This document shows, one piece after another, positions 48,401 through 64,000 of a stretch of 64,000 nucleotides of DNA (positions within the stretch are counted from its first letter, which is position 1; each line of letters begins with the position of its first letter). A program made the translations under genes and the position numbers. Below the pieces are notes generated by a model. The model saw nothing but the letters and a program-made list of their open reading frames with translations, was not told the origin of the DNA and ran no database searches. The DNA is from Prunella strophiata. Taxonomy: Eukaryota > Chordata > Aves > Passeriformes > Prunellidae. The stretch lies in NCBI GenBank assembly GCA_036583965.1, contig JAZBQD010000027.1:6094187-6158186 (forward strand), given 5' to 3'.

Positions 48401-51400
48401 GATGAACAGACCTGTCCCCTGCCCAAGGAAGCTGCTTGTTTTGTCTTCTTTGAAACAAGCCTTGTAACATCCTGGGATGATTGTTGTACTTAACTCACCC
48501 AAATACAGCTCATCTTTCTAACAGTTTATGATGAGCCCAGCCTTCCCATCATCTTATTTTGCTCTTCTTTTGGCTCATTTCAGTTTGTCCCTTATTCCTC
48601 AACTATGACATGTTACAAGGTGTCTCCTTCCCTGAAGTGACAGATCCCATTCCCTCCAGAAAAGTCCCACTCTATTTCTAGTTTCATCCCTCCCATTTTC
48701 TTTCATGGGCACAGAGATTAACCTCGTTGTTTGCCAGGTGTTCCTTGAATACCTGCTGTTTTTCTTCTTTCCATACAAAAATGCCTCCTCTTCCCTTTCT
48801 GAAGAGCAGAGCATGGATGTAGGCACTGAAGCAAGTGTGGATGTGAGGTGGTTCCTGCAGCTCATGTCAATAAGCTGTTTGAAAGAGGGGGCATGTGTGG
48901 AGGTTGGTTATGTTTACATCTCATTTCAGGAGATAGACTGCAGCTCCCCTGCTCACTAATTAAAGGAGGTAAACATGTTGCCTGTTCTTATCTGAGAATT
49001 TTTATATAACATTTGCTGCCTGTTGATGTAACTGCCCTAATGAATGCAGGGTGATTTGATATATGATTAGTGATGTGGAAGGACACTATGAGATTAGAAC
49101 AGAGTGTTTATTCTTTGTCATCTAATACTTATTGGCCTGACTGTTTGACTCTGGGAAGAGTACATAATATGGAATGAAACTTTGCTGCATATTTACTTTT
49201 GCCCTACTTAATGAGGATAACTAGAATCCAGGAAATTTTTAGTCACTAAGCATCAGGAGGACTGGCAGAAAGAGCTGTTTAAAAGTTGCAAAGACTCCTT
49301 GTTGAGGGTTAGATTTTAGGATTCCCTTCTCTCAGCTGGAGGTGTTGGCAAGAGATGAGCTCTAATGTTATCACACAGTTTGCTAAAAGGGCCTGGCTGA
49401 GGTTGAGAGTTATGGGAGCTCTCAGTTTGTCCTGGCAGGACAGGGATGAAATCTTTCCACTTCTCCCTCCAGGCTCCATATGAAGAACTAGCAAAAGAAC
49501 ACATCTAAACAGTTTTGGATATTATTGTGGCTTTCATAATTTTTCAACTGGCTCGGAAGATGTAAAGAAAAGCTGTGGTCAAGAGAAATGACTTCCATTG
49601 GGAAAAGTAGATGGAGAAGGTAGATCTTGGTGCCATGTGAAGAGAGACTTGTTTTTTCCTTTCAGTTCTTTGTATTTATTTTATTAGTGCTTTAAATGGG
49701 GATACATTTTGTTCTCTGAACTCTGTTCTTCTGACAGCGGTGTTTGTGATATAAGCATAGCAGTGAAACAGCAACTGCTCCCTGAAGGAGCAGGAATCAC
49801 TCTGTTCTGCAGAACAGGCAGATACTGTCACTGCCTGAATCTTGGGATAAAGCATCCAGGGTAAGCTCCAGACAGCCAACACCAAAGCTTCCCCTGCTGC
49901 TCTGAAGCCTCCAAAATTGTGTTGAGTTATAATTCTTTGATGTCAGAATAAGGCAAAATAGCAGCAGGCAGAAGGTGCAATTAATTTAATTGTAGTTTCA
50001 TAATGTTTTGAAGCAGTTATGCTGTTGCTGAAGTCATGTCCCCTTTAGTGAAAATGTCTTTTGCTCACTGGCACATCTAATTCTGCTCACTTATGCTTTG
50101 CTCCAAAGTTTGCTTTTGCACTCTTTCAGTCCAGAGAAATGATTTGGGCAGGGGTGGGACAAAAAACGAGTCCTAAGAGCCCCTTTTTTATCTCTGTCAC
50201 AGTAAATAATGTGTTGCTCCAAACATCAACTTGTTGCACCTTCTCCAGACACACCACTCAGCTGCACATGAAAGCAGAGCACAGTCTGCCCAGAGGTTGC
50301 TGCTTGCTAGGGAGGCTGCTTTCATTTGATAAGTATTTCAGTGTGTGTTTTTCCCAGTGTAACACTACTAATTCATTCCTAAGCTGGGAAGTGTTTCCAG
50401 AAGTGTGAGGTAATGGAGTGTAGATCAGCTCCCTTTGCTGAGCTGAGCCAGGGGTCCAGAGAGTCTGATTTCAATTTTCTGCTGGCAGAGGGCCTGGGTG
50501 ATTTAGGAAGCAGCATAATGCATGAACTTGTGCTTGTATTGTGCCTGATACTATGATTGCTTCAATTACAGATTGGTTGATAGACCTTTGCTTGCTTGGG
50601 GTAATGCTGTGCAGTTTCCCTGTTTTATGAAGCTATATTAATATAAAATTGGTAGAATATAATGAGACTGATGTCCCTGTATTTTTGTTGATCTGTAAAT
50701 CATTGCACACATTTAGTGTTCTGTACAAATATGATCTCATGCTATCTCTGTTGCTTATAGGCTTTTTATTAGCTTTAAATAAGACAGTTTGGAGTTGTCA
50801 TTAACAGCTTTTTTACAGACTCCTTTCCTTGGGCTGAGATCTGTGTTTTGAGAAACAGATCACATGGAAAAAGCTGTGTCTTGTGTTCCTCTTACCTAGA
50901 CATTTAGTCTCATTTGAGAGAAGTCAGGATCCTGCATATGCAGGGTTCTTTGTTGAGGTTACTGGATGCACACAGGACCCTACAATTCTTCAGGATTTAT
51001 TTTATATCAATCCCCAAGTGGGATCTCCCCAAATTTGGGCTGAACTGAGTGGTCCTATTAAGTAAAAGCAGCAGGCTGTGCTTGCGAGTCTGACCAAAGC
51101 TCCACTGGTGTGCATGGCTGGGGACAGGTGAACCTGGAGGCATGGAGCAGCATATTGCATTTTAATAATGCCAACACCACGTTTTCTTCAGCTGGGAAAT
51201 CTGCTGTCATTTTCCTCTGTCTTTCTGAAAAGGTGAACATGAAGATGTGCTTTTCATCAGGAAGGTTTGAGCCACTTCGGGCCCTTGATGTGTGTCACTG
51301 GCCAAAGGCAGTTTGGGGCTTAGCAAGAGAGCAGGGAGGTGGTGATGAATTGATCAGTAAAAACAAAACAGTAAAAACAATCAAAACATCACATGTATGT

Positions 51401-52689
51401 GCCAAGGAGTATTTGCTCATGGCTCTCTTTCCAAATGGAAAAGAGAAAGGAGCATCACCACAAGGGTGGGTGAACTTAAAACAGTGCTCAAAAGAAGCCT
51501 CACACCCAGAAATGCATCAGCTGTAACCACTCCTGCCCCGAGGTGCTTCCTGGCTGCCTTGGGAGCCACCTGCAGCTGCTGCACAACAAAATTTCTCTTT
51601 TAACATCCTATCTGTGTGGTTATAATAGAAAAACATCATGCTAAATGGTAGAAGATTATTTTCTTTGTCTTGTGCTATTACTGAGCATCATCACGTGTGT
51701 ACTGTTGTGGCTGACAAAGCACTTCAATTCTAAGCTTCTATTTTAAGATGCTTAGGACTATTCCAAAATAGCTGTTCTTTAGCTGAAAGTCTTCCTTTAT
51801 ATTCTTAGCAGAGATGTAGGTTTACTTGGAGAGTTTCAAATTCCATTTGATTTTTTTTTTACATTTCTTGTGAATTTAAACATGTCATCAATATATCAAA
51901 TCTATTTATTACATTGCTTTTCAAAGTATGTGCACATTTCTGTCAAAACAAAAACACATGAGAGAGAGGAATCTATGTTTTTGTTAATTCCAGCATTTAG
52001 AAAATGTACTTCAAACTGCACTGAAGTAAGATATTCACTTTTTCATTTTCCTTTTTATTTTCCTTCTGGTTTATGTGGTTCAGATTGCTCTTGGGTTTTG
52101 TTGTCTTTAAGCTTTCCTTCTACCTCCTTGAGCTGCTTTATATTTCTGTTTAATACTCACCTGAATACAGCAGTGGGGCTTTTTTCCTAATCTGGGAGGT
52201 AATAATTGAAAAATTGCTCGATCTAAATTTCCACCAAATCATGAAAAATTACACATTAGGATTTTAAAGACCTTAAAAGAATATTATATTTTCTTTTTAT
52301 TGGCATGTTGTTGTTAATATAAATTAAGCTTAATTATTTTATTTTTGCCTTGCTGCTGCCCTTCAAATTAAAGCTCACATTCTTGACTCATGGTTGTAAT
52401 TCAATTTGGTATTTTAATCTCAAAAATATCATGGACAGCTTCCCAGAATTTCTGAGCACTTTATTTTAGAATTGACCCTCTTGACATAATATCTCAAGGG
52501 GGTTCTTGTGAAGTATGAGGCTCGGATTTAGCCTTAATCCACTCCTAAATAAGATGAAATCTTCCCTGGATAAGAACCAGCCCTCGGAGGGATGCTCCTA
52601 GCAAAATACCAAGTTCTTTTTACAATTCGGGGTTGCAACAGGTCTTTCAGCACTAAGTCATATAAACACCGAAATAACTGGTTTGTAAA

Positions 52690-52992
52690 TGAGTTAAGGA
52701 AGGTCTTGCCCAGGGCCGGGCACAGCCCGGGCTGTGGCCATGCCTGCTGCTGGTTTCCATGGCATTGGCTCGGCCGGGAGCGGCTCCGGGCTCGCTGCCC
52801 GGCTCCTTCGGCCGCTCTCCGTGCGGGGATTGCTGCGTTCACCTGCGGCGGGAGGGAGCTCGTTCCCTTCAGCTCCTCGTTCCTTCCCAGATCAGAGAGC
52901 CAGGCGAGGGAATCCAGGCAGGATTTGTAGGGCACATCGCTGCCTCCTCACAGGCTGTGCGCTTGTTCTTTTGGCAGCCGATTCACGGCGCG
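52690..52992. other. Isolated GC-rich patch in RAB3B intron 2
   Basis: About 300 bp of GC- and CpG-rich sequence lies in an otherwise A/T-rich intron, immediately left of the minisatellite. It looks promoter-like, with several CGG/CCG-containing boxes. On the minus strand it offers a good donor CCGCAG|GTGAAC with the intron starting at 52842. No TATA box or recognisable protein is seen. It could be an orphan CpG island, an alternative or antisense promoter, or flanking sequence of the repeat. Confidence 0.4.
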
Positions 52993-53475
52993 CTGAGATG
53001 TCCCTTAGTGCTGCTGGGGAGCTGAGATGTCCCTTAGTGCTGCTGGGGAGCTGAGATGTCCCTTAGTTCTGCCGGGGAGCTGAGATGTCCCTTAGTGCTG
53101 CCGGGGAGCTGAGATGTCCCTTAGTGCTGCCGGGGAGCTGAGATGTCCCTTAGTGCTGCTGGGGAGCTGAGATGTCCCTTAGTGCTGCTGGGGAGCTGAG
53201 ATGTCCCTTAGTTCTGCCGGGGAGCTGAGATGTCCCTTAGTGCTGCCGGGGAGCTGAGATGTCCCTTAGTGCTGCCGGGGAGCTGAGATGTCCCTTGGTG
53301 CTGCTGGGGAGCTGAGATGTCCCTTAGTGCTACTGGGGAGCTGAGATGTCCCTTAGTGCTACTGGGGAGCTGAGATGTCCCTTAGTGCTGCTGGGGAGCT
53401 GAGATGTCCCTTAGTGCTGCCGGGGAGCTGAGATGTCCCTTAGTGCTGCCGGGGAGCTGAGATGTCCCTTAGTGC
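52993..53475 (+). repeat. 29-bp minisatellite, 16 full copies plus a partial copy
   Basis: Each unit starts CTGAGATGTCCCTTAG and ends GGGGAG. Sixteen full copies begin every 29 bp from 52993 to 53428, and a broken seventeenth starts at 53457. Five variants occur. In order they read A A B C C, A A B C C, A' D D A C C, where A has GTGCTGCTG, B has GTTCTGCCG, C has GTGCTGCCG, D has GTGCTACTG and A' has GGTGCTGCTG. The first two 145-bp blocks are identical. The array is free of indels. Confidence 0.97.
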
Positions 53476-56400
53476 CCGCCCGCCTGGCCCTGCCTGCAGC
53501 ACATCAGTCCCTTGCCCTGCACGATCGGGTGGGGTGTCCATGCTGGCTCCTCCTCAGGAGTGAGTGCTGCTTCTGAAGTGCTCCAGCTGTGATTAATTCA
53601 ACAGCAGCTAATTAATGAAAGCTTATAGTGGTTAAACCTGCTCAGACATCTGTGCGTTGTACAGCTGTTCTTACGGGGGCTGATTAACAGAATTAAGGGA
53701 GATACATGGGAAAACTAAAAAGATCTAGCAAAACTGGCAGCATATTCCATAATAATAATGCATCCACTGCCCAAAATGCTACTTACTCTGGGATCTCAGC
53801 CTCTTAGATGTTTTTGGTTTTTTTTTTTAATCATATCAGTGATGGTTTTATCACTTGCCCACAGTGGATGGGCTTTCAAATGCATCATACGCCTCTTGAA
53901 CTTTGTTTGCTGTTTATTTGGAGCTAAAGAAATGGAATTTGAAGTAGGCATGTGGTGTGGATGCTACAGATTTTTATCACTGCTATTTCTTTATTTTTCT
54001 ATCAAGGTAGCTGGATCAGAAAGAATCAACAATATGAGACTGGTCTTCATGTTAGTTCTAAGTAATTAAAAATAATACTTTTTAATTCTATGAGATTTAA
54101 GAAATGTACCAAATGAACTTAATCTTTGTGTATATCTCTTTATGTGATTTCACTTTTGCAGCCACTGTCTTTTAGATACTTTAACAGAAAAGCTCAGCCT
54201 ACAAAATGATGAGAAGTGCAGATAAGGTTCATAGGCAAGCCAGCCCAGTTCCAGTCCTCCTTACCCTCTGACAGATCAGGAAGGGCAACTGATGCTCATC
54301 TTCACTACAATCTCAGGGCACCTGGGAAAATGGAAATAACATTTTTAACATCTTAGCAGGTCATGAGCAGTAGTGTCAATCACAGAACCTTGGCCTGATT
54401 CCAGTGTGGGAATTACATTCTGATGAGGAAATGCACCCTGTTGCATTTTCAGTGATTCACTTTTTATCTTATATGGTGTGGAGTTGCTGAGAAAAGTTAA
54501 AAGAGCAGGGGCTTCCTTACCACCAGAAATATTTTAATGGTAGATTGGGTCAATCTACAGTAGCTTTTCCTGCTTGTCCATAAGCTTATTTTACAAAAGT
54601 TCTTTGAAAAGTAAATGCAGTGCCTCACCTGAAGAGATACTTAGCTACTGAATTACAGGGAACAACTTCAAAAGCCTGTGTGTTGGGCATGACTGAGACC
54701 TTGACGAGCTCTTGAGGACTCTGCATGCACTAAAAGTCTCTTTCTAAAGAATTTCTGCTTCTCCATTGCAAGCAGTTAGTGTGGGAATGTTAGAGAGAAC
54801 AGGGTGGTAGAACTTTCTGTACAGGGTGAGTAAAATAGGATAGGAAAAGGGAAATTCCTGCAACTGGTAAGTGCTGAAACAATACAAAACTGCTGGTTTT
54901 ACTGGTTCTAAAGAGTAGAAGTGAAGATAGCCATAATGGGGAAATGTTTAAAAAGCACTTAGCAAGGGTAGAGCATTTCATCAAAAAAGGCAGGGGTTTT
55001 GTGTTGGGTCTTTTTCACATCAGAAATGTTTTTCCTGCATATTGCTGAAATGAAATGTCTCTCAAGGTAGCTGAATGTGTCTGAGTAGGTTCCAATGGCT
55101 CCTGGGCAATGGGAGCACTCAATAACAGGAGAGGAAAAAAAAAAAGCCTAATATGATCTGTTGAACTGGAGCATTTTGATGAGAGCTGAGTTCTGAAGGA
55201 ACCAGGTGTTATTTTGCTCCTGGCAGCAATTGAATCTTCACAGGTTTTTCATGACATCACATCTCTTCCATGTCTTAACCAGTGACTCATCCTGCTTGCC
55301 TGTTTGTTCCTATTTCTAGCTGCCAGCAGGAAATGCTAAGCTTAATGTTAACATTCTCTTATTAATGGCACATTAAATCTAGTCTGCCCAAGGTCCCTCT
55401 CTCTTGTGGTACGTGGTGGGTGGGTTGTTTTTTCCCCTTTCCCAAGGTGACTTTTGTTTATCTGATTCTTGATGGCTTCCACTCCAAAGTCTGCTTTTGC
55501 AAAGGAGATGTGTGTGTGTCTGTGTGTGAATGTAACAGAATATAACAGCCCTCTGTAACCACGGGGCTGGGAAGTGGATTATCCTGTCTCCACAGCTGAC
55601 CAAACCCCAAACAAGGTGCAAAATGCCATAGTGTGTTACAATGTGACATTTAACAGCAGGGAAGAAGAAGTCTTTCCTTCACCAGGTCTGATGAAGCCCC
55701 AGATTGTGGTGGGTGCTGGTTTTTGGGGAGGATGTAGCCTCTGTTCTGACTCTGAGCAGCCTCAGGAAGGATGATGCCAAGTACAAGCAGCTTCTAGATG
55801 TTGCTAATAGCTGGACAATAAGAAACTCTCATTCTTACATGTTATTCTTCTTTTAGAAAAACCAAAAAAACATGGAAATCACACGATAATCCTTTAAAAA
55901 AATTGAAATGTTTATTTCCTTAGAGGCTATTTGTCACATACACTGCTAGAAAAGTCATGGTGCTAAGGGGATTAAACTCAGTACAGATTAGATGTTTCAG
56001 TGACATTTTATTTGGGACAAAGAATTTGTGGCTGGAAATCTTGACTAGAAGAAGGATGGTTCGGAATCAGGGATTGTGGGTTTTCAGACCTACAGCAAAG
56101 AGCATCTGTCATTATTTAAAAACTCAGATATGTTTTCAGTGTTAGTACCTTGTAGTTTCTGCTGAGACAGCCAAGTAAATTTAAGAAAAGCTGGTTGTAC
56201 TCCTATTGTGAATGTTTGTGTGATGTATCTTGAGACTAGAGGGCATCTGCACACAATGCAAATGCATTTAGGTATTTTTCTTATCCAATAAACACTGAAT
56301 TTTGATTGCTCATTAATGCAAGACCTTCACATTTTTGTTTCAAGCTACCCACTAATGGTCCTGTGGGTGTTTTTGTTTGCATAAAGCACAGGCACACACG

Positions 56401-56862
56401 TAAGCTGCAGGAGAAGAGAGCTGGCAGCACACTGGTGTCAATACACCTCACAGAGACCCTCCTGTGCCTGCTCACAGCCAAGCTCTGCTTCCTCCTCAGG
56501 GACAGCCTAGCAGGTTTCTGGATGCTGGGGGCTCAGGCTATTCCACCCAGGCATTTGGCTAGACTGTTAATTAGTGCTGCATCACCTTTCTGCTGCTCCC
56601 CGCCTGTGCCTCATGTACTTGTCTCCTAATGAGTTTGTGGTCTACCTGGAAATCTTGGAAACAACTTGGCAGGGTGGGGAGCAATTTCTGTCAGTCGTTT
56701 TTTCCTTCATTAGATAAACAACTTGAACTTAACAACCTGAAATGACTAATTACCTGAGGCTCATGGTGTTTTAAACTGAGGGAAGGACAACTGTTGTAAA
56801 TGCTGAAGAAAGTGAGCTCAGATTTTGCAGTTTGTTTTATTTCATTTATGCTGAGGCATCTC

Positions 56863-56890
56863 TGTGTGTGTGTGTGTGGGGGGGGGGGGG
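56863..56890 (+). repeat. TG dinucleotide run followed by 13 G
   Basis: About eight TG units lead directly into an uninterrupted run of 13 guanines. This is a simple repeat prone to length variation and sequencing error. Confidence 0.85.
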
Positions 56891-57180
56891 TTGTGCACCT
56901 ACACTTTCATGGTGTGAGTCGAGAAAATTAAGCCAGTTTATCGCTGTCTAAGAAGCTAATGTAACCTGAGGAAAAGAGTAATTTCAGGGTGATAGCACAA
57001 CAGTTGTGATGCAGTTGGAGAAATGCCACTACAAAGCTGTGAGGGGAGATGACATGCTCTGTACCTGTACAGTAAAACAGAGCAAGGAAGCCATCAGTGA
57101 CTCAGGAGGACATGAATCACATCTCTGCATTGTAGCACATGGCTACCAGGGCAAGGGTATGAACAATCTTTATAAACCAT

Positions 57181-57843
57181 TGTTCAGATTGCAAGGCAAG
57201 ATGTATTCTGTTTGCCTTCTGTATGGCAGTTGTCTTTTGGCAAGTGGGCAGTTTTCCTTATCTCTTCATAATCACTTCTCCCTGGGGAGGGGACATCTGT
57301 TGATAACAGGCTATTGAATGTCACTGCCTGACTGATAAGAACTACAGCATCCCGTTGGGAGATGCTCTGCCCAGAGGGAGGAGCCAAGCATTCCTACCTG
57401 GATATAATCTGGAGATTCTGGAAATATCACACAGCTTCTCCACTGGATTTCCCAGAGGAACAGCAGCTGCCTCTTCTTCCACTGGATCTTCAGAGGAATA
57501 CTACACCCTTTTTCTGCAGGATCCCTGCTCCAGCAGAACCACATCTGACACTCCAGGAGCACTGCAGCCACATTTCCAATTGGACTGCTACCAACACCCT
57601 GACCAACAGGGTGTCAGATTGTCTTCTGACTGTGTCAGTGTTGTTTTAGTTTAATGCATTGTTTATTTTATCCTTTTATTTTCTTCCCTATTAAAGAACT
57701 GTTATTTCCTGCCCCATATTTGTTGTCTGAGAGCCCCCATTAATTTAAAATTTACAGCAATTCGGAGGGAGGGGGTTTACATTTTCCATTTCAGGGAGGC
57801 TTCTGCCTTCCTTAGCAGGCACCTGTCTTTCCAAACCAAGACA
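57181..57843 (+). mobile_element. Solo LTR, ERVL-like endogenous retrovirus
   Basis: A 663-bp element starts TGTTCAGATT and ends CCAAGACA, flanked by a perfect 5-bp duplication ACCAT at 57176-57180 and 57844-57848. Inside are a short GAGGAGCC-type block, an ATTAAA polyadenylation signal at 57690-57695 in plus orientation, and the GAATTCGGAGGGAGG-like 3' part characteristic, as I remember it, of songbird ERVL LTRs. No internal viral genes are present on either side, so the provirus has been lost by recombination between its LTRs. The family name is from memory; the LTR nature rests on the TG...CA ends, the duplication and the polyadenylation signal. Confidence 0.85.
57690..57695 (+). terminator. 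ATTAAA signal inside the solo LTR
   Basis: The likely viral polyadenylation signal of the LTR. It is in the same orientation as RAB3B transcription and so could act as a premature intronic polyadenylation site. Confidence 0.5.
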
Positions 57844-60697
57844 ACCATGAGATACAGGATGCATTTCCCTCACACACACTCCCTCTGGTAATCTGAGAAG
57901 GCAGGCACACAAGTATATCCTAATGAATATGCAACTTATCTTTCTGTGATATAAGTGCACTGCCACATAGGACAGGTTATGACTGAGCAAACTCATGTTA
58001 TCCCTTGGGGTTCTGTACCTCCTGCAGCCCCATCTCTCACTAATGTATACATTGGGGCCCATCCCCACTCACAGGGAGATCACAGACAGAATTCTGAAAT
58101 CAGCAAATCAGATTTGCTAAATTCCAAATCTTTCAGGCAATAGCACAATTTGGCTTTTTCAGTCCAATTTCTCACTGAGCTGAGGCACTGAGGTGGTATC
58201 AGGACAGATTTTGGGAGTCACCCTGTGTGTCCCTTGAGGCTGCTTTCCAGGACAGCCTGGGTGTCTGTCCCCAGAGCTGAGTCCTTGCTCTGAGCCATTG
58301 TCAAATTTAATTTCTTTCCAAATTATTCTGCATGTAACCTGACAATGTGTCTTGCAGTCACTTACTGCCTAGTCCCAGCCTCATGCCCTAAGCCAGAGTG
58401 AGCACTGGTCAAACACAGAGGAGAAAACAGGAGATGAGCTTTGGAAGGCAGATGAACCCCTGAATGCAGGAATCAAACAATAATGCTGTGAGCATGAGAC
58501 ATGGAGAAGTCTGACCTCCTATGGATTTGTTTGGTTTTGTTGGTTGCAGGATCTCTGAAGTTACTGGTACTGATTTAGGGCCTTCTCCTAATGAGGCACA
58601 AAGAAAGCCTCTCTCATGTGAATCCTTTGGTGTTTGGAAAATATAATCATTGCACTTCAGCTTTTTTCACAGCTAAGGTATGCTTAAGGTCTGTCTCCAC
58701 CTTACCAACTACTTTTTGTGACATATATAAAAACATTTGAACACATTTTCCCTCAGCCAAATTTTATCAAGAGTGCCTCTGTGGAGACTGATGTTTTAAT
58801 AAGCCTGATGTCTTTAGGAAATCAGGCTAAAATAAACTATCATCTCTCTGAACAAAAGAACAATACTATTACTGCTGAGACCTTCCTTGAAGAAATATAG
58901 TTAGGATCTAGTTGTCATGGCTGGTTTAGCTGTTCAGCAGCTAAGGGGGATGTGGTGTCAGTGAATATGAGAGTGCTCTGTGATGGATTTATCACTGGCA
59001 GGAAAAGAAATGGTCACTCGGGCTGCAGGGTGGAGCCCACCTCATTCTGATATTCCCACCTCTTGTTGCCAGAAGGGAACAGAACAATTCCTCAGCCAGT
59101 GTGCAATGGTTCATCATGATCAGCCAATGGACTACCCTGTCTTGAAATAAATGCCAAAGTTTAAAGGAAAAAAAAGTCACATATTTTCCTAGACAACTGG
59201 TGGAGAAAGAGCAAGATTCGTGCTGCACAGCCTCTCCACTGGGGAATTCACAGTATGTTACAGCTGTGGACAGTCTCACAGTAGTGCCATAGCAGAGCCT
59301 TTTAAGCAAGCTGTAGGGAGCTTATTTACAAGTGCTGTCCTGCAGAGAGGCTCTGTGATGTTCTGGTGCAGAACAACAGGTGGCCACAGACTGGCTGCTG
59401 TGTGTTCTGCAAGGGCCAGCAGTGTCTCTTGCATGCAGCAAAAACAAAGCTGCATGTATGGGTATGATGGGCAGGAGGATTTTAAAGCTGAGTTTCCCCC
59501 CCACCATCTCCTGGGGCTGTGGTGATGTGCTGTGTCTGATCCCTACTCCTGCAAGAGTGCTCTGTGTGGATTTATTTTACTCTTCCAACTAGTTACATGG
59601 TTGTTAAGTCCTTTAGGGTCTTTTTCCTTAGAACTTTAATCCCATTTTAAACCCGTGGCAGCAATGCTTTCTTCAGTGTGGGTTTTGGGGGACTGAAGGA
59701 TGGCTCATTTTAGAACTAACCCATCACAGTGACTAGAAGTTGACACCTCATACTGAGCACACACTTTGCAGGCAAAGCCTTTTGGCTCCCTGCAGCTGTT
59801 TCACAGAGCTGCCATTTGCCCAAAGAAGGATGAAATGTGTTCAAAAGAGTTCCTCAGAGTAAGAGAGACAATCAGCACATGACTTCTCTCCTTGGTTCAG
59901 AAGGCAGGTCTGGGGGGAATGGATTGGGCTGTAGGACTGGGGTTCTGCTGTAGAAATACTCCTCAGTTTAAAAATAGGCTTGCAAAATGTAAAGGAAAAG
60001 TGCTACTGGCATGCAACAGATGGTAGTTGACATGTTTTCTAGCTGTCACAAGTCTTTCAGAATTCTTCTGTTGCATATGCCAGAGTTCACCTTTGTGCTG
60101 CCCAGCTGAGCACAGAAATGACAACTGCAGGTGGAGGAGCTCTGCAGGAACTCTATGGGTAAACAGAATTAAGATGAACCAACAGAACAAGATTATTAGA
60201 TCTCATATTAGTATGTGCACCTCAGACTTTGTGATTGGGATATTCCACATTAAATTCCCTTTCTATAATAATGTTGATTGCATCAAATCTTTAATTTTTG
60301 TCTCTAACCTGAGGCAAGAAAGGGAGTCACCTGCAGCATCTACATCAAGGACATTTCCCTGACCTTGACACTGAATTGCAACATGTGAATGTTTTCTGCC
60401 TGGAACAGTCCTGGACAGGTTATTTTGCCTCTGCTTTGAAGTGTCAGCTTTCAGTGAACTCTGCTAGCATTTTATTATTGCATTGCAGCTGAGGCAGAGA
60501 ATAGCAATTAAAGGGTTGACATCTTTGGTATTTTTTTAATAGTACATGTGTCAAAATGCATTTAACAAATCATGGTTGATGCAAAAGCCTAATTAATGCT
60601 AAAATGTAAGTAGAGTTCATTTCAGTTGGGAGCAACTGAAAATTTTAAAATGTATAATAACAAAGAGTGGTTGCCTTATTTTAGATATAGGACCTAA

Positions 60698-64000
<3,303 letters not shown>

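Noticed and set aside
52534..52935. 133-codon minus-strand frame over the orphan GC-rich patch
   Set aside because: No recognised protein; it is explained by GC richness. The patch itself is kept as a finding.

Overview
The window is avian nuclear DNA, most likely from a songbird. This rests on intron-containing vertebrate genes, CpG-island promoters, two fragments of the bird CR1 LINE and a solo LTR that looks like a songbird ERVL element. The gene order BTF3L4 (leftward) / TXNDC12 (rightward) / KTI12 (nested) / RAB3B (rightward) is the same block known from human chromosome 1p32.

Layout. Positions 1-1650 hold the 5' end of BTF3L4 on the minus strand: a noncoding exon 1 in a CpG island and the first coding exon (18 codons); the rest lies off the left edge. 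Positions 1650-2370 are a compact head-to-head promoter region with ZNF143/THAP11-like, E-box and YY1-like motifs. TXNDC12 (ERp18/ERp19-type ER thioredoxin) is complete in seven exons from 2373 to 11173, and its 3' end is near 11930. Its second intron contains the intronless gene KTI12 (5995-6717), with its own CpG island and polyadenylation signals. From 11.9 to 19 kb is intergenic DNA with one CR1 fragment. RAB3B starts in a CpG island near 19.2 kb with a noncoding exon carrying a GGCTC-type pentanucleotide repeat. Its first coding exon is at 29459-29686 and the next at 60758-60876, separated by a 31-kb intron. The last exons lie beyond the right edge.

The 31-kb RAB3B intron holds a second CR1 fragment, an isolated GC-rich patch followed by a 29-bp minisatellite with higher-order structure (52993-53475), and a 663-bp solo LTR with an intact 5-bp target-site duplication (57181-57843).

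The genes do not form one pathway. BTF3L4 is an NAC-beta-like factor, TXNDC12 acts in ER disulfide chemistry, KTI12 serves Elongator-dependent tRNA wobble-uridine modification, and RAB3B acts in regulated exocytosis. The most notable coding observation is KTI12: at 240 residues it is much shorter than mammalian KTI12, and its Walker A lysine is an arginine. I see no clearly undescribed system here. Most remaining open frames are chance or GC-driven shadows.
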